A model generated the notes under the pieces. That model searched no databases. It saw only the letters and a program-made list of their open reading frames with translations, and was not told the DNA's origin. Below are positions 24,491 through 31,875 of a DNA stretch of 45,443 bases, piece by piece (the stretch's first letter is position 1; the number at the start of each line of letters is the position of its first letter). The stretch is from Thermoleophilia bacterium. GTDB taxonomy: Bacteria > Actinomycetota > Thermoleophilia > Miltoncostaeales > Miltoncostaeaceae. The position numbers and the translations under genes were made by a program. The stretch is taken from the NCBI GenBank assembly GCA_017882545.1, contig JADGPG010000123.1, positions 1 to 45,443 on the forward strand, read 5' to 3'.

Positions 24491-25539
24491 TGATCGTGAT
24501 GAAGCAGGGGGCGACCGACGAGGAGGTCGCCCGCGTCATCGAACGGATCGAGCGCGCCGGCGCGACGGCACACGCCTCGCGCGGCGAATTTGTCACGGTC
24601 ATTGGCGCGATCGGCGACGATCGCGAGCTCGTGGCGAGCATGCAGTTAGAGGGTGAGCCCGGCGTGGAGCGGGTCGTGCCCATCCTCAAGCCGTACAAGC
24701 TCGTCTCGCGCGACTTTCGCGGTCCAGACGCCACCATCGAAATCTCCGGGCGCAAGATCGGCGGCGACAACTTCTGCCTGATCGCCGGACCCTGCACGGT
24801 CGAGTCCCGGGAGCAGACGCTGACGACTGCGCAGGTCGTGCGGGACGCGGGCGCCGCCCTGCTGCGCGGCGGCGCATACAAGCCGCGGACCTCGCCCTAC
24901 AGCTTTCAGGGGTTGGGTCGGGAGGCCCTCCAGATTCTCGCCGAGGCACGCGAGCTGACGGGGCTGCCCGTGGTCACCGAGGTCATGGATGTCCGTCAGA
25001 TTGAGGACGTGGTCGAGGTGGCCGACGTGATCCAGCTGGGTGCGCGCAACATGCAGAATTTCGACCTGCTCAAGGAGGTCGGCAAGACAGGCGCCGCCGT
25101 TCTGCTCAAGCGCGGCCTGTCGGCCACGATCGAAGAGTGGCTGCTGTCGGCGGAGTACATCGCTCGCGAAGGCAACGAGCGGGTCATCCTGTGTGAGCGC
25201 GGAATCCGGACGTTTGAAACGGCCTACCGCTCGACGCTGGACATCTCGGCCGTTCCGGTTGTCAAGTCGCTGTCGGGGCTTCCGGTCATCGTCGATCCGT
25301 CGCACGCGGCCGGCAAGCGTGACTGGATTCTGCCGATGGCGCGTGCCGCGGTCGTCGCGGGCGCCGACGGGCTCATCGTCGAGGTGCACCCGTCGCCGGA
25401 GACCGCGCTGTGCGACGGGCCGCAGGCCCTGTATGCCGACGGCTTCGCCGCCTGGGTGGCCGACGTCAAGCGCTGCGTCGATCTGATGGGCAAGATCATG
25501 GCCGGCCCCGAAGCGGCCGTCGTCGCGGCGACCAGCTGA
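24487..25539 (+). CDS. aroF: 3-deoxy-7-phosphoheptulonate (DAHP) synthase, type I-beta
   Basis: Condenses phosphoenolpyruvate and erythrose 4-phosphate, the first step of the shikimate pathway. The 350 aa comprise a ferredoxin-like N-terminal regulatory domain (MMIVMKQGATDEEVARVIER.. to about residue 70), as in the feedback-inhibited Thermotoga enzyme, and the KDO8P-synthase-related barrel: LIAGPCTVESREQ, RGGAYKPRTSPYSFQGLG, VIQLGARNMQNFDLL, VLLKRGLSATIEEWL and VDPSHAAGKRDWI. ATG 24487 or 24490 may be used; the 4-bp overlap with hisC favours the first. Allosteric control by Tyr or Phe through the N-terminal domain is plausible. Confidence 0.95.
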   Translation: MMIVMKQGATDEEVARVIERIERAGATAHASRGEFVTVIGAIGDDRELVASMQLEGEPGVERVVPILKPYKLVSRDFRGPDATIEISGRKIGGDNFCLIAGPCTVESREQTLTTAQVVRDAGAALLRGGAYKPRTSPYSFQGLGREALQILAEARELTGLPVVTEVMDVRQIEDVVEVADVIQLGARNMQNFDLLKEVGKTGAAVLLKRGLSATIEEWLLSAEYIAREGNERVILCERGIRTFETAYRSTLDISAVPVVKSLSGLPVIVDPSHAAGKRDWILPMARAAVVAGADGLIVEVHPSPETALCDGPQALYADGFAAWVADVKRCVDLMGKIMAGPEAAVVAATS

Positions 25540-25547
25540 GTCCAGCC

Positions 25548-26657
25548 GTGCGTCCGACCCCGGGACCGATCGCGATTCTGGGGCTCGGGCTCATGGGCGG
25601 GTCGCTCGGGCTCGCGTTGCGTGATGCGGGGATCGGGCCGATCGTCGGATTCGACCCCGATTCCGGTGCCGCCGCAGCCGCGCTCAAGCTGCACGCGGTC
25701 ACGGACGTGGCGGCGACGGTGCCGGATGCCGTGGCGGGCGCCGCGGTCGTCTTCGTGGCGGCGCCGCTCGGCCGCGTCCCGGAGGTCGTTCGCCAGGCGC
25801 TGGCCGCCGCCCCGCCCGGGAGCGTCGTCTCAGATTTGGGGTCGGCCAAGCGCATGGTGGTCGATGCCCTCGGCGGTGACGAGCGCGCGCGCTTTATCGG
25901 CGGCCATCCGATCTGCGGTGGCGAGCGCGCCGGGATCGGCGGCGCCCGTGCCGACCTGTTTCGGGGCGCGACATGGTTCCTGACCCCGGGCGCCGAGGCG
26001 CGGCCGGATCTGTACGAGCGGGCATATGCGGTCATCTCCGCGACCGGCGCCCGTCCGGCGGCCATCGACGCCGACGTTCACGATCGGCTGATGGCGCTCG
26101 TCAGCCACGTCCCGCATGTCCTCGCGGCGGCCCTCATCAACCAGGCCGCCGCGACCGCCCCGGGCGGGCGTGAGGCGCTGCGGTCGGCGGGCCCCTCGTT
26201 CGACGACCTCACCCGCGTGGCCGGGGCGAACCCGCCGCTGTGGGCGGACATCCTCCTGGCAAATCGCGATGCCGTCCTGGATGCGCTTGCGGACTTCCGC
26301 GGGCGCCTCGAACAGGTCGAGGCGGCGATCACCGCCGGCGACCGCGCCGGGGTGACAGCGTTCGTGGCCGATGCCGCCGACGGTCGTCGGCGCTTGAGGG
26401 CCGGACGGGACGCTGCCGGGAGCGGCGGCGAGCCGTGGGAGATCGTCGTGGGGATTCCGGACCGGCCCGGCGCGGTCTCTGAGATCACCACCGCGTTGGG
26501 TCACGGCCACATCAACATCGACGACCTCGCCCTCCGGCCGGGACCGCCGGGCGGGGTGGGGGAGTTCGTCGTTCGAGTCGCCGGGGCTGACGCCGCCGAG
26601 GCCGCTGTCGGTCTGATCACCGCACTCGGCCTGCGCGCGGAGGCCGAGCGCGCCTAG
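25548..26657 (+). CDS. tyrA: TyrA, prephenate dehydrogenase with C-terminal ACT domain
   Basis: Oxidatively decarboxylates prephenate to 4-hydroxyphenylpyruvate with NAD(P). At 369 aa from GTG 25548 it has the nucleotide-binding ILGLGLMGGSLGLALRDAG, SDLGSAKRMVVDAL, the catalytic-His region GGHPICGGERAGIGGA (usually GGHPMAG), SHVPHVLAAALINQA, and a C-terminal ACT domain (EIVVGIPDRPGAVSEITTALG.. from about residue 295) expected to bind tyrosine for feedback. It lies 8 bases after aroF. Its stop shares the CTAG tetramer with the stop of the convergent hydrolase. Confidence 0.94.
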   Translation: MRPTPGPIAILGLGLMGGSLGLALRDAGIGPIVGFDPDSGAAAAALKLHAVTDVAATVPDAVAGAAVVFVAAPLGRVPEVVRQALAAAPPGSVVSDLGSAKRMVVDALGGDERARFIGGHPICGGERAGIGGARADLFRGATWFLTPGAEARPDLYERAYAVISATGARPAAIDADVHDRLMALVSHVPHVLAAALINQAAATAPGGREALRSAGPSFDDLTRVAGANPPLWADILLANRDAVLDALADFRGRLEQVEAAITAGDRAGVTAFVADAADGRRRLRAGRDAAGSGGEPWEIVVGIPDRPGAVSEITTALGHGHINIDDLALRPGPPGGVGEFVVRVAGADAAEAAVGLITALGLRAEAERA

Positions 26658-27502
26658 CGCAGGTCCGACCCGTGCCGCGCAAGATAGGCGGCGATCTCAC
26701 GTGACAGGCTGCCGCCCCGCCACGCCAGCGGGCTTTGCCCTGCGCCCTCGATCACGAACTCAGCGCCGGTGATGCGCTCGCGGTATTCCTCGGCGACCGC
26801 CAGCGGATGCTCGACGTCGATGTCGTCCCGGCTGGCCACGATCAGCGTCGGTACGTCAAGGCCCTCCAGGGCCGCCATGCCGTGGAAGGCCGTGGATCGC
26901 GGGGTGGCCCGCAGGGCGGCCACGACCCCTTCAGGGTGCTCGTGGCGCCCGAGGCGCTGCCGGATCACCATCATCGTCGTCTCGAGCATCGCGGCGGGAA
27001 CCCTCGGAGGGCCGTACGCGGCGAGAAACCCGTCGGGGCCGCCCCGCTCGAGTCCCTCGGCCAGCGCGTCCCAGCGCTCGGGGTTCGGGCTCGGGGCGCC
27101 CCGGTGGGCCGGCGTGATGATCACCAGTCCCGCGACGCGCTCGGGGTATCGCATCGCCACGTTAATCGCGGTGGCCGATCCCATCGACTGGCCGACCAGG
27201 ACGGCCCGCTCAACGCCTTCGGCCGCCAAGACGGCGACAGCGTCATCACCGAGCCGGTCGTAGACGTATTGGGACGGATCAGCCGCGGGCAGCGACGCGC
27301 CGTGGCCGCGGGCGTCATACCCGATCAACGCGCACCCGTCGCGGACGAGGGCGGATGAGCCGTGCAGGACGTACCGCCGCGTCGCCGTCAGCCCATGCAG
27401 GAGCAGGATCGGTGTTCCGGTGCCGAAACGCTCGCCGGACAGCGTCGTGTCCGGGCGGCTCACCCGGAACGGTTGTGGGCCGGTCGTGGCGGGAGCGGTC
27501 AC
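26654..27502 (-). CDS. alpha/beta hydrolase (serine esterase/lipase-like)
   Basis: A 282-aa alpha/beta-hydrolase-fold protein. It shows ILLLHGLTATRRYVL (oxyanion HG), GYDARGHGASLPA, the nucleophile elbow GQSMGSATAINVA with Ser, LDVPTLIVASRDDIDVEHP with the acid Asp, and a C-terminal IEGAGQSPLAW. At the place where the catalytic His (usually GAGHxP) is expected the sequence is GAGQSP, so the third triad residue appears to be Gln. The enzyme may be inactive or use another His. GTG 27502 is chosen because TAGCGT ends seven bases before it. The substrate is unknown. It is convergent with tyrA, sharing a 4-bp stop overlap, and divergent from the next gene. Confidence 0.78.
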   Translation of the reverse strand: MTAPATTGPQPFRVSRPDTTLSGERFGTGTPILLLHGLTATRRYVLHGSSALVRDGCALIGYDARGHGASLPAADPSQYVYDRLGDDAVAVLAAEGVERAVLVGQSMGSATAINVAMRYPERVAGLVIITPAHRGAPSPNPERWDALAEGLERGGPDGFLAAYGPPRVPAAMLETTMMVIRQRLGRHEHPEGVVAALRATPRSTAFHGMAALEGLDVPTLIVASRDDIDVEHPLAVAEEYRERITGAEFVIEGAGQSPLAWRGGSLSREIAAYLARHGSDLR

Positions 27503-27509
27503 GTCCGCC

Positions 27510-27515
27510 ACGCTA
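27510..27515 (-). promoter_or_regulatory. -10 element for the alpha/beta hydrolase gene
   Basis: TAGCGT on the minus strand ends seven bases before GTG 27502 and overlaps an alternative GTG at 27511, which argues for the downstream start. Confidence 0.5.
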
Positions 27516-27565
27516 GTTGATCCCCCGCCTGTCCGCCGTGATGGCCATTGGCCCGACCGATGCGC

Positions 27566-27571
27566 CATGAT
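27566..27571 (+). promoter_or_regulatory. weak -10 element for the unknown gene at 27579
   Basis: CATGAT ends seven bases before ATG 27579, the same spacing as the better TAnnnT boxes, but lacks the first T. Confidence 0.25.
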
Positions 27572-27578
27572 GGCACCC

Positions 27579-28511
27579 ATGGATGCTTCGGTCTCCCGCT
27601 TCGAAGCGATTCTCGGGCACCCGTTGGTCATGGTCATCCCGCCGGATTCCGGGCCGTACTGGGTCGCCGTGTCGACGGTCGGTCCCCCGATCTGCGTCCG
27701 GGTCGCGTGGGTCGATCCCAATAGTGGCGAGGATCGTGCGCGCGTCCTGTGCCCGCCGGGCGTCCCGAGTCGGTGGCGGCCCATCGTCGGCGCGGTCGTC
27801 TCGTTCATCGACGGAACGACGGCCCGCGACCAGTTGTTCGTCGGGCGCCTCGCGCCGGAAGCCCGTGCCGCGTTGCCGCTGCTGGCGGAGGAGGCCACGG
27901 CTGCCGCCACCCCGGCGGGTCCGGAGGGCATCGTCGTGATCCGCCTTTTGCCGGACTCGATGCTGCTCGGTGTCGACGCCATCGGCCAGGCCGACGAGCC
28001 GATCGGCCGTCTCGACCGGTCGGGAATGGCCGATCTCCAGACCTCGGGCGGCCAGGTCAGCGGCCGTCTCGGATCCGGGCATGGCATGGCGGCCGGGATC
28101 GGCCATGGGCGCTGGTTCGACGATATTGATTCGGCCACCTTCGAGGTCGGGTACGGAATCGTCCTACCTGAGTGGGTGCCGCCGGGTTTCGGGCGGTCGC
28201 GGCCGCGCCTGGAGCCGGACCTGTCGTACCCGTTCGGCCCGATGGCGGTGATCGTGACGTGGGACGGGCCCGATGGACAACGGGTCCTGCTGCGACAGAC
28301 GGTCGCGCCGTTGGCAAGCCCCGACCCAGGCGGTGCGCTCGCGCACGAGGTGGACGTGAACGGCTTCGCCGGGGTCGTCCGTGGCCGCCGCAGCTTCGTC
28401 ACCGTCGTGTGGCAGACGACCACGCGCGCATTCGGCGTGCAGGTCCAGCGCATGCCGGACGCCGAAGAGGTCGCGCTGCGCGTGGCCCGCTCCGTGCCCG
28501 ACGACGACTGA
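27579..28511 (+). CDS. protein of unknown function
   Basis: A 310-aa protein with no signal peptide or membrane segment and no family recognised. It has normal coding character (good codon position bias, few shadows) and hydrophobic/acidic beta-rich segments such as GPYWVAVSTVGPPICVRVAW, IVVIRLLPDSMLLGVDA and MAVIVTWDGPDGQRVLLRQT. Its C-terminal part (HEVDVNGFAGVVRGRRSFVTVVWQ, then FGVQVQRMPDAEEVALRVARS) resembles beta-sheet sensor domains of anti-sigma or lipoprotein type, but only loosely. ATG 27567 and 27570 are alternative starts. One base separates its stop from the GTG of the metallopeptidase gene, so the two are co-expressed. Confidence 0.7.
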   Translation: MDASVSRFEAILGHPLVMVIPPDSGPYWVAVSTVGPPICVRVAWVDPNSGEDRARVLCPPGVPSRWRPIVGAVVSFIDGTTARDQLFVGRLAPEARAALPLLAEEATAAATPAGPEGIVVIRLLPDSMLLGVDAIGQADEPIGRLDRSGMADLQTSGGQVSGRLGSGHGMAAGIGHGRWFDDIDSATFEVGYGIVLPEWVPPGFGRSRPRLEPDLSYPFGPMAVIVTWDGPDGQRVLLRQTVAPLASPDPGGALAHEVDVNGFAGVVRGRRSFVTVVWQTTTRAFGVQVQRMPDAEEVALRVARSVPDDD

Positions 28512-28512
28512 C

Positions 28513-29235
28513 GTGCGGCGGTCCCGGATCGCGGTCGGCCCGTTGCGCAGCGGGCGCGCCGGCCAGGAATTTCGCGTACGGCGCCATCCGGGCGCCAGGC
28601 GAATCACGCTGCGGGTCCAGAACGATGAGCTGGTCGTGACCGCCCCACCGCACGTGTCCGACCGCGAGCTGCGGACGGCCGTCGCCGCACGCGCGGACTG
28701 GGTTGTCGCGGCTCTTGCCCGGAGCCGGGCCGCACGCCCGGCTCCGCTTGTGCCAGGCGACCGGATTCCGTTGCTGGGGGGCTCGGTCGCGCTGGTCGCG
28801 TCCCCTCGGCACCGTGCACGGCACACGGCGGCGGGGCTGGAGGTCCCCGGGGACGCTCCGCTCGCGTCCATTGTCGAACGGTGGTATCGGTCGGCCGCCC
28901 GCACCCACTTCGCCGCACGGGTGGCGGCCTGGGCGCCGCACATCGGTGTGACGCCGACGAGCATTGCGATCCGGGACCAGCGCACCCGCTGGGGCAGCGC
29001 ATCGGCGGGCGGGCGGATCTCTTTCAACTGGCGATTGATGATGGCGGACCCGGACGTGGCCGAATACGTCACCGTGCACGAATTGGTGCACTTGCGTCAC
29101 ATGGACCACTCGTCCGCGTTTTGGGACTGCGTCGCCGACTACTGGCCCGACTACCGGCTCCAGCGGGATTGGCTGCGCATCCATGGCGCGCGGCTGCACA
29201 CGGGTCCGCATCCGGAGGCGTCGGGTCGGGGGTGA
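28513..29235 (+). CDS. YgjP/SprT-like zinc metallopeptidase (M48-type, DUF45)
   Basis: A 240-aa protein of the YgjP-like family. The C-terminal half carries the signature RTRWGSAS..ISFNWRLMMAD followed by the zinc site VHELVHLRHMDHSSAFW (His189, Glu190, His193, with a further His at 196 or 199), then DYWPDYRLQRDWLRIHG. The N-terminus has the family-typical RRITLRVQNDELVVTAPPHVSD and RADWVVAALAR. E. coli YgjP is a soluble putative metalloprotease often found with HsdR-type enzymes; here no restriction genes are nearby. GTG 28513 follows the previous stop by one base. Confidence 0.87.
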   Translation: MRRSRIAVGPLRSGRAGQEFRVRRHPGARRITLRVQNDELVVTAPPHVSDRELRTAVAARADWVVAALARSRAARPAPLVPGDRIPLLGGSVALVASPRHRARHTAAGLEVPGDAPLASIVERWYRSAARTHFAARVAAWAPHIGVTPTSIAIRDQRTRWGSASAGGRISFNWRLMMADPDVAEYVTVHELVHLRHMDHSSAFWDCVADYWPDYRLQRDWLRIHGARLHTGPHPEASGRG

Positions 29236-29251
29236 CCGGTGCCAGGTCGGG

Positions 29252-29257
29252 TAGTCT
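29252..29257 (+). promoter_or_regulatory. -10 element for aroA
   Basis: TAGTCT ends seven bases before ATG 29265. Confidence 0.5.
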
Positions 29258-29264
29258 CGGGGCG

Positions 29265-30566
29265 ATGACGACCCTTTTCGCGACGCCGGTCGCCGCACTG
29301 GCGGGGACTCTGCACGTCCCCACCGACAAGTCGATTACCCACCGGGCGCTCCTGCTGGCGGCCGTATCCGACCGCACGGTCACGATTGACGCGCCGCTGG
29401 ATTCGGCCGACACCGCCGCGACGCTCGGCGCCGTCGAGGCATGCCGGGTGGCGGTCGAGGGGCACCTCGGGGGGCGGGTCGTCGTTGCCGGACGCGGACT
29501 GCGCGGGCTTATCCCGAGCCCCGCCATCGATTGCATGAATGCGGGAACCCTGATGCGGCTCCTGCCGGGGCTGCTGATCGGCTCTCAGGCCGATCACGTG
29601 ATCCTCGACGGCGACGATTCGCTCCGAGGCCGGCCGATGGCACGCGTGGCCACGCCGCTGCGTCGGATGGGTGCGGCCGTGTTCACGTCGCCAGGCGGTC
29701 TGCCGCCCCTGGTGGTCTCCGGCGGCGTCCAGCTCCGGGGAATGCGCCACGACCTCGCGGTGTCGTCGGCCCAAGTCAAGAGCTGCATCCTGTTGGCCGG
29801 CCTGTTCGCCGACGGCGAGACGTGGGTCTCGGAGCCCGTTCCCTCCCGCGACCACACCGAGCGGATGCTGCGGGCATCGGGTGTCGAGGTGATGTCGGTC
29901 GACGGGGCCGTCGGCATCCGCGGACCCGTCGCGCACCTGAACCTGCCGGATCTCGAGGTTCCCGGCGACTTCTCGTCGGCGGCATTTCACCTGGTCGCCG
30001 GCGCGTTGCTGGGCGATCCGGACGTGCGCTTGCCCGGGGTGAACCTGAATCCGCTCCGAACCGGCCTGCTCGGGGTGATGCGCCGGATGGGAGTGGACGT
30101 CGAAGTGATTCCCGGTCCGGAGGTGGCGGGCGAACCGGCAGGGGAGCTTGTCGTGCGTCGCACCGACGACCTTCGGGCGACGGAGGTCTCCCCGGAGGAG
30201 GTGCCGGCGATGATCGACGAGCTACCCTTGGTCGGCCTCCTGGCCGCTCGCGCCCGCGGGACCACGCGCGTCCGCGGGGCCGCGGAATTGCGGGTCAAAG
30301 AAAGCGATCGAATTACCGCCGTCGTGCGGGCATTGCGTGGGATGGGTGTCGCCGCCGAGGAACTGCCGGACGGGTTCGCCGTGACCGGCGCACCGACAAT
30401 TCCGGGTGGGAGCATGGACGCCGGCCACGACCACCGGTTTGCGATGTTGGGCGCCGTCGCCGGCCTGGCAAGCCGCGACGGGGTCCGGGTCGCCGGGTTT
30501 GAGGTTGCGGCGGTCTCCTACCCGCGCTTTGCGTTCGATCTTGCCGCCCTCGGGGCCGTGGTGTGA
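29265..30566 (+). CDS. aroA: AroA, 5-enolpyruvylshikimate-3-phosphate synthase
   Basis: Transfers the enolpyruvyl group of PEP to shikimate 3-phosphate, the sixth shikimate step and the glyphosate target. At 433 aa from ATG 29265 it shows DKSITHRALLLAA, CMNAGTLMRLLPGLLIG, LRGRPMARVATPLRRMGA, VSSAQVKSCILLAGLFADGET, SRDHTERML, EVPGDFSSAAFHLVA, IDELPLVGLLAARA, RVKESDRITAV and GHDHRFAMLGAVAGL. The Pro that follows the Arg in the E. coli NAGTAMRP motif is Leu here, as in class II-type enzymes. It is first in aroA-cmk-plsC-der-gpsA and overlaps cmk by 4 bp. Confidence 0.97.
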   Translation: MTTLFATPVAALAGTLHVPTDKSITHRALLLAAVSDRTVTIDAPLDSADTAATLGAVEACRVAVEGHLGGRVVVAGRGLRGLIPSPAIDCMNAGTLMRLLPGLLIGSQADHVILDGDDSLRGRPMARVATPLRRMGAAVFTSPGGLPPLVVSGGVQLRGMRHDLAVSSAQVKSCILLAGLFADGETWVSEPVPSRDHTERMLRASGVEVMSVDGAVGIRGPVAHLNLPDLEVPGDFSSAAFHLVAGALLGDPDVRLPGVNLNPLRTGLLGVMRRMGVDVEVIPGPEVAGEPAGELVVRRTDDLRATEVSPEEVPAMIDELPLVGLLAARARGTTRVRGAAELRVKESDRITAVVRALRGMGVAAEELPDGFAVTGAPTIPGGSMDAGHDHRFAMLGAVAGLASRDGVRVAGFEVAAVSYPRFAFDLAALGAVV

Positions 30567-31237
30567 TCGTCGCCATTGACGGACCCGCCGGTGCCGGGAA
30601 GAGCACGGTGGCCCGCGCGGTCGCCGAGCGTCTGGGCGCGGGCTATCTCGACACCGGCGCGATGTATCGCGCGGTGGCGTACCTGGCAGTCCGGGACGGC
30701 GTCGGCGTCGGCGACGGCGACGCGCTGGCGGCACTCGCCCGGCGTCATCCGCCCGTGATGCAGCCGTTGCCCGGCGGGGTCGCGGTCGTCGTCGACGGAC
30801 AGGATATCTCGCGGCAGATTCGCTCGGCGGACATCACCGCCGCGGTGTCGGAGGTGGCGGCCCACCCCGGTGTCCGCGATGTGGTGACCGCGTTGCAGCG
30901 CGCGGTGCTCGCCGACGGATCGTGGGTCTTGGACGGCCGTGATGTCGGCACCACCGTGTGGCCCGGGGCGGAGCTGAAGGTCTTCCTGACCGCGTCGGTG
31001 ACCGAGCGCGCCCGCCGGCGCTGCGCCGAACTTGCGGCCGAGGGGACGCCTGAGTCGATCGCCGACGTCGAGGCGGCCATCGCCGAGCGTGATCGCCGGG
31101 ATTCGACCCGGGCCGCGAGCCCGCTGCGGGCTGCGACGGACGCCGTCCACCTGGACACGACTGACCTGTCGATCGCCGAGGTCGTCGACACCATCGCCGC
31201 ATGGGCCGTCGCGGCGCGTTCCGGGGCGCGCACGTGA
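30563..31237 (+). CDS. cmk: Cmk, cytidylate kinase
   Basis: Phosphorylates CMP and dCMP with ATP. It is 224 aa from GTG 30563. The P-loop is IDGPAGAGKSTVARAVAE at the N-terminus, followed by GYLDTGAMYRAVA (nucleoside site), QDISRQIRSADIT, VLDGRDVGTTVWPGAELKVFLTAS and RDRRDSTRAASPL, all characteristic. aroA-cmk adjacency is frequent in bacteria. 4-bp overlaps on both sides. Confidence 0.97.
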   Translation: MIVAIDGPAGAGKSTVARAVAERLGAGYLDTGAMYRAVAYLAVRDGVGVGDGDALAALARRHPPVMQPLPGGVAVVVDGQDISRQIRSADITAAVSEVAAHPGVRDVVTALQRAVLADGSWVLDGRDVGTTVWPGAELKVFLTASVTERARRRCAELAAEGTPESIADVEAAIAERDRRDSTRAASPLRAATDAVHLDTTDLSIAEVVDTIAAWAVAARSGART

Positions 31238-31875
31238 GCGACAACCCGCCCATGGTCCGCATCGTCGGATGGCTGTGGTGGATGGGCCGGATCATGATCA
31301 CGCCGGTCTTCCGCTGGATCTATCGGGTCCGTGTCGTCGGTGTCGAACGCGTCCCGGACCACGGCGCGACGTTGTTCGTGGCCAACCACATCTCGATGTG
31401 GGATCCTCCGATGATCGGGTACGCGCTGGCGCCCCGTCGCCGGGTCTACTCCATGGCCAAGCGGGAACTACTCACGATCCCTTTGGTCGGCCGCGTGTTC
31501 GCAAACGCCGGTGTGTTCCCGGTCGACCGCGGCGGCGCCGACCTCTCGGCGATACGAACCGCCCGGCGCCTACTGTCCGAAGGTGAGGCGCTACTCATGT
31601 TTCCCGAGGGGACCCGCCACACCGACGGGAATCTCGGTCCGGCCTGGCCCGGGGCGGGCGCCCTGGCACGGGTCGAAGGCGTGCAGGTCATGCCCATTCT
31701 GGTCAGCCGTGCACAGCGCCGGTTTGGTCCGGTTCGCGTCGCCATCGGTGCACCACTTGATTTCAGCGACCTGCCGAAGGGCTCGCGCAGCGCGCAGAGC
31801 CAGGCGGTCGCAAACCGCATGATGGAGGCGATCGGCGCCTTGCGCGAACGATCCCCGGGAGACACCAATGTCTGA
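31234..31875 (+). CDS. plsC: PlsC-type 1-acyl-sn-glycerol-3-phosphate acyltransferase
   Basis: Transfers a fatty acyl group to lysophosphatidate, making phosphatidate. At 213 aa from GTG 31234 it has an N-terminal hydrophobic segment (IVGWLWWMGRIMITPVFRWIY), the HX4D catalytic motif in VANHISMWDPP, AKRELLTIPLVGRVFANAGVFPVDR, and the acyl-acceptor motif FPEGTRHTDG. The cmk-plsC-der order is common; sometimes this paralogue is not the sole PlsC. Together with gpsA three genes on, it places glycerophospholipid synthesis in this operon. Confidence 0.93.
   Translation: MSDNPPMVRIVGWLWWMGRIMITPVFRWIYRVRVVGVERVPDHGATLFVANHISMWDPPMIGYALAPRRRVYSMAKRELLTIPLVGRVFANAGVFPVDRGGADLSAIRTARRLLSEGEALLMFPEGTRHTDGNLGPAWPGAGALARVEGVQVMPILVSRAQRRFGPVRVAIGAPLDFSDLPKGSRSAQSQAVANRMMEAIGALRERSPGDTNV

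Noticed and set aside
26654-28453. A 599-codon version of the minus-strand hydrolase reaching back to 28453
   Set aside because: The extra 317 codons lie opposite the unknown gene at 27579 and are low-complexity; the hydrolase fold starts at about 27480 and a good promoter-start pair is at 27515-27502.
29265-30566. Natural glyphosate tolerance from the Leu in place of Pro after NAGTxMR of AroA
   Set aside because: Leu here is usual for class II-type enzymes, and the Gly of NAG, whose change to Ala gives tolerance in known enzymes, is unchanged; tolerance cannot be claimed from sequence.
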